From the NCBI GenBank assembly GCA_038496445.1, contig JALMLS010000299.1, positions 1 to 64,000 of the forward strand: DNA of 64,000 bases, read 5' to 3'. The notes beneath the pieces are model-generated. The model made no database searches and had not been told where the DNA came from. It saw only the letters and a program-made list of their open reading frames with translations. The translations under genes were made by a program, and so were the position numbers. Source of the stretch: Trichosphaerium sp. ATCC 40318. Taxonomy: Eukaryota; Discosea; Flabellinia; Trichosidae. Shown here one piece after another: positions 21,009 to 34,140 of the stretch; positions within the stretch are counted from its first letter, which is position 1; the number at the start of each line of letters is the position of its first letter.

Positions 21009-24000
21009 ATGGCACAGGACAGGTATGGGGTGGTCAACATCTATAGTACGCAGATTCGCTAATTGTGCCAAAATTAACCCATGAAAAAGAGATCAGAGCG
21101 ACCCTAATTCGTCCCGCGAAGCCGTACTACGTGTTGTACTATGAAAATATCTCTATTGATTCAAGCAACGAAGATAAGCAAAAGAACGCTACCACGGACT
21201 GGAACGGTAGAAAAATACAACTGTACGGGCTACAAAATTAAAAAAAAACCGATCGTTTCATAACACAACAATTTAGGGAGTTGAGTGATGCTACAGCTAA
21301 AAGCTGTTTTTATATACGCATCTTTGACAAGGCCGCTGGCAGATTCGGTAAAGACAAGCTGATTGCTGAGGCATCTGTTTCTTTTGACGAGTACGTATTT
21401 TTTTCTTTTTGAAATAGTGTCATCTCCTTGCGGTTTACCAATGGGTAGGGTACTTAAAAAGCATTGGCGATCAACTGACAAGAAAGTCGAAAAAGCGAAT
21501 GCTTGTGTAGTTGACTTGAGCGTAAAGGATCAACACAAGGGAAAGGTTTACTTGTTCCTTGAGGCATCGGGTAAGTTTTAGCAGATAAAAAATTTAAGTT
21601 ATTTCTGTTAACGTTTGTATTAGGTTGGAAGCCAATTCTGAGGATGTTACGCGATTCAAATGAGCTCACCACTGCATTTGATAACCTGACACGTCTAAGT
21701 AAAACAAAGAAGATAATGTCGTACATAAAACCAGAGCTACTGAATGAGCTTTCCATGATTTTAATAGAACTACTACCAACAGCGAAAGGTGTCACGTGCG
21801 TTTTGTTGCTTTTCTTTTGCTGACAATTAAAAAGAGATTAATTAAATGTTTAGCTTTGCTGATCAAAAAAGAGCTTCACGAAAGGGAAAGCCGACAACTC
21901 AAAAAGGAATTGATAAGCAAGTTAAACAAATCCTTGATTTATTTCAAACTCTGGTGGATATGGGTATGGTTTGGTGTTGATGTTAACCTCTCCTTTTTTT
22001 TTTTTTTTTTGTTATTTTAAACGCTTGTTAATCCAGGATGTAGATATTAGTAAGCGTAAGCACTTGGTCGCAGCTGGTTTCTTCACTATCGCTCGCCATC
22101 ACTTAAAAAAGAGCCCTCCAGATGTACAACTTCATTTTCTTGAATATTTGAAAGCATTCTTTGCCAGCGGTAAGTTTCAGTCAATATCTCACTATAGGTT
22201 CTTTTTTGTGGTCGCTAATAGTATTATAGCTGCGCACCAAAATCAGATGGTAAACGAAGGAATGCTACAAACGTTAATCAACCTCATTAAACAAACAAAA
22301 TCTAACGACTTGGTTGTAAAAGCGTTTCACATTCTTATGTATTTTGACGAGACTCATCAAGCTGCACTCCTCGAGCATGGCATATTGCGTATACTTTCTA
22401 AACTTATCAGCAAAGGGAACAATTCAATTAAATCAAAAGCCTTGGAGTTAACTAAGTTCTTTGACGTAAAATATCAAGATCAGATTCTTGAATCAGGAAT
22501 CATTAAACAGGTGCGAGATTTATTTTTTTTTTGTTACAGTATTTGTTGACAAAATATTTTGTAAGTTATTGGAACTCATTGCTGTGGACGGAGAAAAAGA
22601 AGTTATACACAACATGGTACTGCGTGCTTTATCAGTTGTATCATACTTTGATGGTTAGTATCACCTGTAGAAGGAATCTCTCAACTAATTTTGTTGCCTC
22701 AGAGTCGCATCAAAAATTGCTTGTGGATGAAGGAATTATCGGACCTCTTATTGGTCTGCTCAAGGTAGATAATAAACGTATTCAGTTGACCACAATGAAC
22801 ATTTTGGAAAAGTTTTACAGTACGTAAAAGAATATCCTCGTCTTCAAAAGACTTTGTTTTAACGCTCTACTACTAGTAAATTTTTCAAGACAATTATCAA
22901 AACAAGGTGTATATGGAGCATTAGTAGAGTTATTGTATGCAAATTCCGATGAAATTAAAAAAGCAGCGCAAGAGAAAATAGTTGCTCTGAAAGGTATTTT
23001 GTGTTTGTTTTTTTTTTTTTTTTTGGTGAGCACTGTGGGTACTGACTGGGCTTTTAGTAAAACAAAAACGGTTTACGAAAGCAGGATTAGTGAAGGCTAT
23101 AAAGACTTTGCTTGAAAGCGACGATGAGAATGTCCGTTTTCTTGGTTTTAATCTCATTGAAGAACTTAAGAGTAAGTTTAAAAATTGCAAGTGGCATTGG
23201 ATTAACTTTGCTGTGCAGTTAGCAACGATGCTTTGGCGAAAGCTGGTGTATTGACAGCATTGATAAATAGCCTCACAGATAAGTCACGTCGTGACTTGCA
23301 AGGAATGGGATTGGATATGTTGTTGTTTCTACAAGGTAGGTTAAAAATTACCTAATTCCAAGCTAACAATGCCACAGACGACTATCGTAGAGAAGCAGTT
23401 AATGATAATATTATTGAAAAGTTGCGCGATATTCTAATGGATCCTTGTGCGTGACATTACTGGTTCTATTGTGTTGTGGTATTGACATGGTGTAGTGGCT
23501 TTTGAGCGCACAAAGCAAAAGGTGTTAACGATCCTCGAAACTTATTTAGGTACGATAAAAAAGATTGTTTCTGTTAGAAACACTTGCCTAATTGCTTCTT
23601 TAAAAGATGACTGTGAACCATCTCTCATTGAACAGGGAATTGTTGAACTGTTGATTGATGTGGCTTCTTGTGATAACAAAGAAAAAGTAGAAGAGGCAAT
23701 TGCTGATCTTGTAAAGAAAGAAAAGGAAGAAGACGAAGAAGAAGAACGTAAAAGAAAGGAAAATGAACTAGATACTAAACAAGAAGATAAACCAGCTGAG
23801 AAAAAACCTGAGGAGAAAAAACCAGCTCCGGATCTTACACCTCAGTTTCAAATTGAAGTTTTGTGGGAATGGAAAGATGATGGTGGTAACAAATGGGTAC
23901 CTTATGATAACCCAACCAACGCAGTTATCAATGCAGCTTATGCTACTAATGCGAGTGGAAAAGCTATACTCTCCCATGGATTCTTTGGATCGTCTGGAGG

Positions 24001-27000
24001 TTACACTATTCACTTCAGTACAATGAAACAAGAAAAGAACAAAACAAAATATAAACGTGATGTTCGTAAAATAGAAAAAAAGGTAACCGCCCTCTCTTTT
24101 TTTTTTTTTTATGGTGAGGTTGTGATATTTACGTTTTTATTAGATCCCTATCGCCAGTATCACATCTTTATTAAGTGGCTTGGAAAAGTCTCAAAGTGGA
24201 AATGTAACTAAGGAAGCAGTAAAAGAAGCAGAGCCAGTAAAGGTTGTTGAGGCGCCAAAACCTAAGCGAGGAAGTGAACTGTTACGGGAACAAATTGGTG
24301 ACACTATGGCCACTAGAATAGCTTGTTTAGATTTACTGCACAATAGTATTAGCGGTACTCTTATCACATTTTTGTTGTTGTCATGAACTTTGATCTTATT
24401 TTTCTGTGTTAGATTGGGATGTTCTTGTTGTCACCAAAGGGTTACATTCCAAGATCATGGCACTCGCTCGACATAAGGGAAGCTTGAGATTGAAAGCATG
24501 GGATTTGCTTGTTAATATTACTGGTGCGAAATTATAAAAAAAAAAACACCATCTGTCTATTGTTAACTGTACACGTAGATCAAAAAGCACTCATTGAGTC
24601 TGGCCTTTTGGAGCTCATATTTGATAATTTTGATACTCCGCCAATAGAGGGTGATTTAACTGGTCGTGATTTCAAGCTTAGTCTCTTTGATAGGATTAGA
24701 GGAATTTCAGGTAAAAAAACTAACTTATTCTTTACTTGTAATTAAAGTATTATTCAAGATTATCAGATTATGCTCTCCAAGGATCTAAAACGATTCTGTA
24801 AATTAATGACAAATGACGCTGGGTTAACAAAAGATGTTCTTCTAATTCTCAGGTCAGCGAGCGGTGAGTAGTATACTACTTATGAAGTTCTCATTGCTTA
24901 AAATCGTATTTTGCTCCAGGTTTTCACGAGGAATTTTGGCGACAAGAGTGTATGGAAGTTGTTCTTGAAGTTATTTTGAGTGAAGATTTGTTACATAAAG
25001 ACTACAAGATGCAAGCTCTCAGTATGGTCCAACAGATGCAAGGTATTATTCGCATAGCTTACTTTTGGTGGTACAAAACTAATTAAAAAAAAAAAAGGCT
25101 ACAAAGAGTACTTCCTTAGTGAGGGACTACTATGTAAGCTGTTGGCCCCTCCAAAACCTTACGATGCTGGATACCTTCTTAATTTACTTGAATGTATTCA
25201 AAGCTACGACCAGCCATATCACGATGCGATCAAGAAACAAAACGTTCTAAGCGAACTCATTCTTATTGTATGTCCATACTTTTATGCAATCAACCCTCTT
25301 TGACTTATTTGTGTTACTAAAGATGGATGGATTACATGCTAGTGAAGATGAAGTTCTTCGAGCAGTATCAACGACTGCGTATGAGACCATTATTTCTATT
25401 GAAGGTATGCTTTGAAAAGCCACATAGTCACTTAACCACGGGTAGATTATCAAGATGCAATAATGTCTAATGTTGCAGACGTCAAACGTCTACTGAAGCT
25501 ACTTGACCCTAAAAAATCAGAGTTGGTTTGTGAACAAATTCTAAACATAATAACTGTCATTGCAGATGCTGGTGCGTGTACAGCTGTCAAAAAAAAAAAG
25601 AAAAAAAGAAGAAAAACCATTGACAGTCATTTTATGCTAATTTTTTTTCGAAAGCTGAGGAAAACTTGACAAAATTATCCTCAAGAGAGGATATCATCCA
25701 AAAGCTTGTTTGTGTTACATCACTAAACGAGAAAATTGGTCTTAAAGTAGCGTTGCTCCTTAAACGTATAGAGAGTGCGTAGATTTGAAACACGTTTCCT
25801 CCAAAAACCTCGACTAACTTGGCACAGGTTCTGAATGGTTTGTTGAATGTGTAGCGACTAGTACTGTTGAAGCGTCATCATCTGTTGCTGATGATAAAGC
25901 AAAAGTAGTGGGAAATACGGCGTCGCCAACTGCACAGCTCCCTCGCGGTCACACACTACGTACGTTGCACGCAAAGTATCCAACATCAATTGATGTTATT
26001 TAGCGACTGGAATTGCTAGTCATATTAAAAACTGGACCAGCTACTATGGTACCATTAATTGGGTTTGCGCTTACGATGCAAAACTAGATGGCTGGTACGT
26101 ATCGTATATCTAGTAAATATCTAAATTGTAGTACTGTGGCGCAGCTGATTGTTTTATATTATAGGGACCCAAAAAAATTTCATACATTGTGTGATCACCA
26201 AGGACCGTCTGTGGTGGTTTGTCATGATGAAGGTGGTGCTGTATTTGGTGCATACACAGCGTTATCATGGGGTATCAAGAAGATGAGGTATAGTTGGGGA
26301 TGGTTTTTTTTTTTTATCGGTGCTAACATGTTTTGATTGTACAGCATGGCTGACAGAAAAGCCTTTTTGTTCTCAATTAGGGGTCACAATAACAAAAACA
26401 AAAGGCCCATTAAATTACCTATAAATACAGCTTATGCAAGGAATGCTATTGAAGGCGACTGCCAAACTGGGCCTTCTTATGGTACTGGAAAAGACTTGCA
26501 CATTAATCTTTTGACTCCCAAGCATTCCTATGGTAGTGTAGGCTACGGTTATGGCGTAAGTTACTGTTTTTTTTACGTACCCTTAATTCCTTTTTTTTTG
26601 TGTTGCTTACTTTTTTATTTGGCGATAGAAACCACCTGGTGAAACACGTCCAACAAAGTATGTAAGTTTATGATTCTATAGCTCTAAATGGACTACTCTA
26701 GGTTGTTTTTTACTGGGAAATTCAAGTTTAACCTTGCGACCGTCAGGGTGTACTTACAAGTACAACAACTCTTAACAAGTTTTGTTTGTCACTAACAATG
26801 TTTCGTTAGAAAAGCAGAATGAAAACGAGTACTATGAGTGCCAGAGCAAACGTTCTTTCTGCTATCACCACTGGCACAACATTAAAGTCAACAGCTGAAG
26901 ATCCACTTAAAGATCTTATAAACGAATTGAACCTTCCTACAATAGAGGAATCTTTGGCAACGTTTGAGATTAAGACTAAAATCGATAAATCCAAAAGTAC

Positions 27001-30000
27001 TATTTCTTTTTACCACTTTCTGTAAGGTTAACTTCTTGTCTGCAGTGTTGAGATTGCTGCCGCATAAAGATGCAGCAAAAGTCAACGAAATGATTGGATG
27101 CGCCGAAGACAGGCGATGGAAATTGGCTTTCAGAGCTTCTGAGGTGTTTGATGAAGTATCTTGGGCAAATGTAGCAGAATCCTTCTTTGCAATTGTAAGA
27201 CAAAAAAAAAAAGATGTTGTTCATTTTACTTAATTGTACTGCTAGGATGACCAGGAAACAGTTTGCCTTACCCGAACAACCAATGATCAGGTATTCGGAG
27301 GATACTCTGATACCGCCTGGAGCGACATGGTAAACAACAAAGCTGGGTTTGTTCCTGGCAATAAGTAAGATTCGTTTTTATATTTATAACAACTGATGTT
27401 TGGTGTTTTAGAGGATTCTTGTTCAATCTCACAAAGGGAATACATCTGCCTATTAAAGAACAAGAAAAAGACTTTGCTAGGTTGCGTGCACCTCAAGCCA
27501 TTGGGTTTGGTCGTGGTTGCGACTTGTATCTCGACTTTTCGAACCCACTTCAGGTACTACAATGCAATTAAATTATTTATTTACCTGAACTAATATAGAA
27601 ATTTTTTTTTGTAGTGTTATAGCAATCTAGGTGCCAGTTATCAGCTTCCAGATGGCATGTCGTTCATGTCTGATGAGGCCCAAACATACTTGACTGGATC
27701 TAAAGTATTCACAATCCAAGATTTAGACTTATACACAATCTGCTCTGAATCTACGATTGCAGCTTGGAAGGAGAACAGACGTATGTCTATACACATTCTA
27801 GGTTTGTCTAATAAATTATAGCTATTCTACCAAATATGAGATACCTACTATCAGCCCTCAAGACACCATACGAACCTGTAAAGGATTCCTTAAACGAACT
27901 TATAACGCAAATCTTCAGTGCGTATTCTCTTGGTTTTGCAAGACATTGTTTGACTCTTTGCTGTAGATTCTAATCCAAGACGTATCCGCAAGGAATTATC
28001 GCGTATGAGTGGTGATGACATTGCCCAAGGCGTCTTGGCTCGTATAGACTTCCCAGGTGTTAAAACTCTGCCATTCAAAATTGAAGCAAAAGTACAGAGC
28101 GATGGTAACCTTCTTTTGCTCGTTTTTTTGTTCTTCCTATTCTAATGTTACCTCAGAGCAACCTATTGAGAATGTGCTTGAAGTCGATCCCAAGAAAGCT
28201 ATAATAGATGTTTCAGAGGATATTGTTATTCATCTTGAAGGTACGAAAAAAAAAGTTAGCGTTTGGGTTAGTATTATTTTAACTGCTATGTTAGAGGAAC
28301 AATATGTTACTCATCTTGTTCTGGGTTCTTCTCCATATAGTTTAGTGTAAGCCAAGTACATGGAAACTCCTTGCTTATTTGTTATAAATTATAGGTCTTC
28401 TATAAAATCTGCCTTGGTATTCGTTACCCGAGAGTCTGAGGAGCTTGTTGATACTTCTGCTTATGATGGAAAAGAAAGAAAAGACTTTGGTACTCCAAAA
28501 ATATCGAATGCTTCAGAAGAAGATTCAGATGCTGAACTATATGTACGACACGTGACTTTGAGTCTTTTTTTTTTATTAACACATGCGCAGCAAATGCTTG
28601 GGCTTAACGATAAACCTGATGGTGAAGAGGACGAAAAAGATCTTATTTTAGCGACACAGTTTGATGTACAACACATGTGTTGTTGTGTGCTCATATCTAA
28701 CACCTACTAGGCCGACCAAGAACCACTCGATGGGCCTGCTTCAGTAGCAGACTTTAATATTCATGGTGTCGCAATTGTCCCATTGATGGGGTCTGCACGA
28801 CGCGTCAAAACTATTCAAATCAGTACGTTTAAGTAAGTAGAATGCTTGTTATTTACGTGGTGATAGAAATCTTGGAACTGAAAGATCCAACAGTTTCTTT
28901 GTCAACGGAGATATCAGTTGATGCCGATATTCCAAAACCTCCTACGCCTAAACTAGTTGCAGTAGACAATGCTAATTCAGTTGATGCCGATATTCCATCA
29001 CCGCCTCCACCGCCACAACCAGGTATGGCAGGAGGACCACCACCGCCTCCTCCAATTCCAGGATCTTCAGGAGCTGCAGGAGCTGCAGAAGATGCTAGTG
29101 ATGCTACTGAGCCGTCCAGTGACGAAGAGAAACCCAATACAGAGGACTCAAAAAAGGAAAATGATGACGATAAGGTATTAGAGCCATCTGCTAAGGCCAA
29201 AGGCAAAGAAGAAGAGAGTGAAGAGGATGGTGACGAGGCAACACCAGAAAAGAAAGAAGCATTCGCATTGCTTTCATATGTTTCAGTCATTGGTTATGAT
29301 CCAACGTTAAACAACGGACTAGCTCCGCCAACACCAGAAGATATGCCTGGTATGGTTGGATTTATTGGTTTGGATAGCCAGAAGCTCCACGAGGCAATGA
29401 ATTTTGATTATGTTTGGTACAACTCGTATTTTTTATTATTGTTGTTTTACCTTCTGTAAAACGAAACTCACCTCAATTCAAGTGATGGCGATAAGAACGG
29501 ATTAATGTACTTTATCGGCACTGATAGAGGAAAGAGAGGATTCTGGAATAACCCTGCAACGATACTACGCAATGCAGTTGGAATTAAACTTTCACATAAG
29601 CTTTTTGAGTCTAGCATGTCCAAAAACTCTTTAGCTGGTCGTACTCCTCTAAATTGCTTCTGGGGTGGAGGTTTGCCTTTGTGGGTTGAAATTGACTTTG
29701 TTGACATCTTCTTAAAGTACTAAATGTTTTCACACGATTCATTACTAATAATGCCATTTTTAGGCCTTCTCATGTTACTTTCACACATGGCTATAATTGT
29801 AACAACAGCTTTATGCAAAATTTTGATATTGAAGGTATTAAACGACACATACCTTTGCTTGTTTTTTTTTTTTCTGTTATGCCTGTTTGGTTATTTACTG
29901 GAGTTTTAGGTTATCATCAAGGTGCTTGGGTCAATCTGTTTTCTCAAGCAGAAATACTTTTCAACAAGTCGTACCAACAGAAAACAGTTAAAATTACAAA

Positions 30001-30228
30001 GAGCAATGATAAATTTTTCAAAAAATTCAGAGTTGTACAACGAACTAACTACAGTATGGGTCCTTCGTCAACATCTGCTGGAGCAGCATTTATGTGTTTG
30101 AGTGGTACGTACTTTTTAACATTTTTTATTATTACAAAGTTTCTATGTATTAACATCACTAAGGTATCGAGTTTTATGGCTTGGCAATAGGCGTTGATCA
30201 TAAGAAAAAAGATGTAGAAAATAATTAA
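21009..30228 (+). CDS. Giant C2-ARM-WWE-TLDc-TLDc-galactose-binding-like protein
   Basis: One long gene with many introns of 40-70 nt. The start MAQDRYGVVNIY opens a C2-like domain (to about 21570; PYYVLYYENIS, SCFYIRIFDKAAGRFGKDKL, KGKVYLFLEAS). Armadillo/HEAT-like repeats follow (about 22020-23720; for example NEGMLQTLINLIKQ and LLEHGILRILSKLISKG). Next are a Lys/Glu-rich linker and a WWE domain (about 23840-24080; IEVLWEWKDDGGNKWVPYD). After more helical sequence come two TLDc domains: the first at about 26000-26690 (GPSYGTGKDLHI) and the second at about 27040-27780 (FGGYSDTAWSD, LTGSKVFTIQDLDLYTI). A Pro-rich, acidic region (28840-29270) and a discoidin/SUN-like galactose-binding fold (29490-30228; LMYFIGTDRGKRGFW, FMCLSGIEFYG) close the protein. 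WWE domains bind ADP-ribose units and TLDc proteins act in oxidation resistance or on V-ATPase; the role here is unknown. It stops at 30226-30228. That all exons form one transcript is inferred from continuous strand, short introns and lack of an internal start. Confidence 0.75.
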
Positions 30229-30669
30229 AAACGTTCTGTAAAACCAAAAATAAATAGAAAGCCAACGTCGACTTACATACCTAAAAAAGGGTGCGTGAAC
30301 AGTTTTCTTTTGCGCAATGAAACAACTTTGATTTGGGTAAAAGATTGGAGTGAAGCGCTGAGTACATGAATATTTGAAAATAGCTGAGTTCCTTTTGACT
30401 ACTTTGTCCACTTGTTAACTCCAGTATTACGCATGCAATTGAATGGCATTTAAATACACGAAACTGCACATGGTTTTCGTATGTACTTCGTGTAGGTTTC
30501 CGAGTAACAAAACGCCAGTCGTGTTTTCTTGCTACTTAGGTGTTAGCTCTCTTGTGGTACGCAAATATAACGGAAAAGTTCTAGTACTAAAGTAATCCAA
30601 GACCAATTAGGCAAATCGATATTCCGAAAGACAGAATTAGAAGGCTCAAAGTTACCAAATCATACCATC
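30229..30669. other. Intergenic region with no clear gene
   Basis: AT-rich. A minus-strand frame of about 120 codons (30049-30411) has no family resemblance and overlaps the end of the preceding gene. A plus-strand segment near 30610-30670 could be an upstream exon of the next gene, but no start is obvious. Confidence 0.4.
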
Positions 30670-31512
30670 ATGCAAGCAACTGTCAAACGGATTTACAAGA
30701 ATGCTTCTCGTACGTTATTTGCTACATAAGGGCTTTATATTGTGCTTTGTGCGCTAGTAACACATTTCACCCAAAACAAAACGCTATCAATATTTCATTA
30801 CTTCCAACGCATTGCTTACCCTTATCAAGGAACATTCAAACAAAAAAAATCACCAGGAAGGACAATACGCCGTCGGCCTTCCCTTCCGATGCTTTCTTCG
30901 GTAGTATCTGCCCCACAGCTCTTTCGCAGGAAGTCAAGTCGCCTTACAAAGCGACGTAGAACAAAAACGCTAGCTGTGTTACCAGTAATTCACGAAGATG
31001 CACAATGCCCAAGTCCACACACAGCGCGTGCAACAAAACGTAGACAAACAGTAGTGGTACGATTACAACGGCGGTGTTTTTCGCTTATTTTGATTAACCT
31101 AAATTAGGTTAATATATACTCCAGTGCAAATACGCGCGTTGAGACCGTCCCTAGTTCTGTAGAATCCACAACATCTATAGCATCTATTGCATCATCTTTG
31201 CGAACAATGGAGCAAAAAAACAATAACACTGCAAAGAATCTTGTACGGGGCTTTTCTGAAAGCTACTGTGGCTCTGCACCGTCTTCATTACGCGCAATTG
31301 ACGAAGTTTTATCGGCACCCAATTCCATTAAATTGCCATCACCAACTCGAGGTGTTAATAGCTGGCTACAAGCTTCTAAAAAGCACAAGACAAGTCTATA
31401 CGATGAACTATCATTGGAAATTCAAAACATTCTTGAAACACCACCCTTAACTCCGAAGGGAGGCTACATGTCGCGATTCAATTTGGGATCACACCGTGCA
31501 CAACAGGCCTAA
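30670..31512 (+). CDS. Unknown basic, Ser/Pro-rich protein
   Basis: Three exons join in frame: 30670-30709, 30758-31056 and 31108-31512. The middle intron ends GCGCTAG. The second intron is 51 nt with TTAACCTAAAT as a likely branch point, and ends TTAG. The protein starts MQATVKRIYKNAS. It has Arg/Lys clusters (RRKSSRLTKRRRTK, ATKRRQTVV) that look like nuclear localisation signals, and Ser/Thr-rich segments with SP and TP sites (LPSPTRG, ETPPLTPKGG), which suggest phosphorylation. I do not recognise a family. Disordered nuclear protein is the most I would infer. Confidence 0.6.
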
Positions 31513-32014
31513 CCTATTCATGTATATAATGGCAGACACCGGAAATCATTACCGATACTAGCGCAGAAATCTGCGCTTTTTCTTTTTTTAACCAAATTGG
31601 TTTCCGTTCATTGTACTTTTAGTAAACCAATGTAACAAATACAAAACTGTATCTATTTCCAACCAGTGTCACTTTATTGTTTTTATCCTTTTGTGAGAAA
31701 TTTTGCGTTGTCCGAAAGTATCGGCATATTGTTTTAGGTTGTAGGGTATTACTGTAAAGTCTTAAAGGGCTCAAGAGCGGAAATCTCTCTGATAGTTTGA
31801 TACTCCGTTTTACGAACTTCCTAAAAGCTATAAAAGCTGTTTGTCCGTATCTTGGCAAATCCCATCTTGCCTCACTGTAGGTGCGGTGCGTACAAGTTAG
31901 TTAATATGTTGGGAGTGTTTTGGAATCTCCGACAATTCCTAAAGAGGCTATCGAAAAGACTTCCGAAACTCCACTGCATATTTTTTCTGATGTAAGTTAA
32001 GGCAGAATTTTTCC
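31513..32014. other. Intergenic region with a possible small minus-strand gene
   Basis: A minus-strand frame at 31619-31858 reads RYGQTAFIAFRKFVKRSIK... for about 80 residues and is basic. A separate start (MQWSFGSLFDSLFRNC) lies near 31999. They might be exons of one small gene, but no junction convinced me and no family is recognisable. Both neighbouring genes end toward this region. Confidence 0.3.
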
Positions 32015-34140
32015 TCAAAGGTTGTTTATGACTTGAGTAAACATTGGTCTATAAACTCTTCGAAGAGTGTCAATATTGAACCCACAGTCCAAAAATATGG
32101 CCCCCGCTATAGACTTTGAAAAGAGGTAAGCTTACTACCATAATAATACTTGGAAGAAAAGTGCGTAGTACCTCAAAAATATCACCAAGAAATTTCGGTA
32201 CTTTTCCTTTACCTGCATTGTAGTTTGATAGCCTTTGCTTGATAGATGGCCCATTTGTGATGATAAACTTGTGTAATCCGTTTTCAAAGCATACACGGGA
32301 GAAAACAGCATTACTTGTTAACTTTGATCTTGCACGTGCTGTTTCTATAAATGGGTGTTCTTTTTTAGACAAGCAAAGCATCTCACACAGCACTAACTCC
32401 AAGACTGCATCACCCAAGAATTCAAGACGCTGGTAGTCTTTTGTACTTGTTAAAATAATAAGTCATTGCATTTATATACAAGTAGCGCACAATGAATTTG
32501 AAGCACCTGATCCGTGAGTCATTGCCTCTACCAACAGGAATTTATGGTTGAAATCGTATTGTAATTTTTTTTCCAGATTTCGGAAGTTTAGTTTGTTAAA
32601 CACTTTGTCAATGCTTATTTGCTTCCTGTACTTGTGTGTACCGGCTAGTGAAGACGCTTCCCATTTGATATCAATACCACATTGCCTGTGGTCATGTCAG
32701 TTTGAAAGTATTTCATCCTTGCTTACATTGCTAGCATTGCTGCACTTTGGATACCTTTCTCATATAGGCAAGCACCAATTAGGGCCTCAACAGTCTTAGT
32801 GAGCTGTTTGTCAGTTAAAATTTTCATGAGTTTTTCTTGTTGCTCTTCTGCTGTACTATTTGCGTTTGCGTATCTAAAAAACATCTAATACGAGTAAACA
32901 AACTGTACCAAAAAGTACTAGATGTACATTTTGAGAATAATCTATATTTGGTGGGTTTGTAGGGTGCATGTATTTGGGACATCCGAGCTTCAATGCGCAA
33001 TATCTTAATTTGTTGCCATAAAGTATTTCAAGACGCTTTTCGGTAAGCACACCTTCGGACTGAGATGGAAATTGTTGAAACACAGTAATGCCTTTTTATT
33101 TTTAGCGAAGTAATAATTCGCTTGTGCTGCTATTGCTTACCTGCCAAAAACTTGAGCGTGGCATTGCCGATGATGGCTAAGAAGGGGTAAGTAATGTTCG
33201 GTTTCAACCAAGCAATATTTTGAATGTCTAACAAGTGGTAAGTAACTGGGTGACAAAACACCTTGGTACCAGTTCTCCTGGAAATTGTTAATGCTTCAAA
33301 TACTGACGCAATAGATAGGTGTAAGTTGCAGTGTCTCATGAACTTTTGAGCGTTAAGGACATGCTCCAGGAACCACAACAACTTTGGAAGAATGACATAT
33401 TTATCGCAAAAGGCTTGGTCAAACGGTACCTCACGTGGACATAAGCATAATTAAATAGCAACAGAAAGGAGTGTACAAGAAAACATCCATCTGCAGCAAT
33501 TGTGGTTGTTTCACTGGTACTGTTATCTACATTCAGCTTTCGTACTTGCAGTGTTGGTGGCGTAGTGTTCAATACACTCAATAGACACGTAAGAAATTGT
33601 ACTCACATAGCTAGGCTTACCGCTGGACAACCCAGTACAAAGAATGACGCGAAACAATGGCACTTTGTAGTTCCGTCGCTGACACACAAAATATCTCATT
33701 TGCTGTTATTGGCCTCAAGCCTTTCTCGACGGCGTCTTTGTATAATTGCCAGTCCAATTTACCGTTCAATAGAGGGCATACCAAATGCTGAATTACACGC
33801 TCTGTTTTCTGCCTGCGCCTTGTCGTGGCGTCAGTAAACATGCAGTGAAAATTGTAGAGCGTTTGAAGCTGTTCATCGCTAAAATTCTCCTGTCCCGAGT
33901 AAACTAGCTGAAAGTCTTCCCAGCCACGATGCGAATCTTCACAAAGCTGTTCTACGCTTAAAATACAGAAAAGACTTGTTTCTGGCAAGTGTAAGAAAAT
34001 AACGTCGCTACATTGTATACAGTACCTCCACAGGTACTACGTGGGCGAACTTGCACAATTGTTTTGAAAAAAGAATGCGCTCGAAGCGTATCATCGCTGT
34101 CAATACGTAACGCGCGCAACCGTTGCGTAATCGATGCCAT
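32015..34140 (-). CDS. Helicase-less Dicer-like RNase III with a degenerate IIIa centre
   Basis: The start is MASITQRLRALRIDSDD at 34140. A platform-like region (33960-33640) is followed by a degenerate PAZ-like segment and the post-PAZ connector (LPKLLWFLEHVLNAQKF near 33370). RNase IIIa follows (FEALTISRRTG, YPFLAIIGNATLKFLA, SEGVLTEKR, ALKLGCPKYM, LTKTVEALIGA). RNase IIIb has YDFNHKFLLVEAMTHGSG, YQRLEFLGDAVLELVL and KFLGDIFESIAGAIFLD. The IIIb metal-binding acids are intact. In IIIa, E of the RLE.LGD motif is A, D is N, and the D of the second motif is K. There is no helicase and no C-terminal dsRNA-binding domain, so the plan is like Giardia Dicer. Dicers cut dsRNA into small RNAs. The start codon faces that of SNAPC1, 82 bp away. 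The PAZ assignment is the weakest part. Confidence 0.85.

Noticed and set aside
33502-33837. Plus-strand frame of 111 codons
   Set aside because: It is a shadow of the Dicer-like exons on the minus strand, which carry recognisable motifs.
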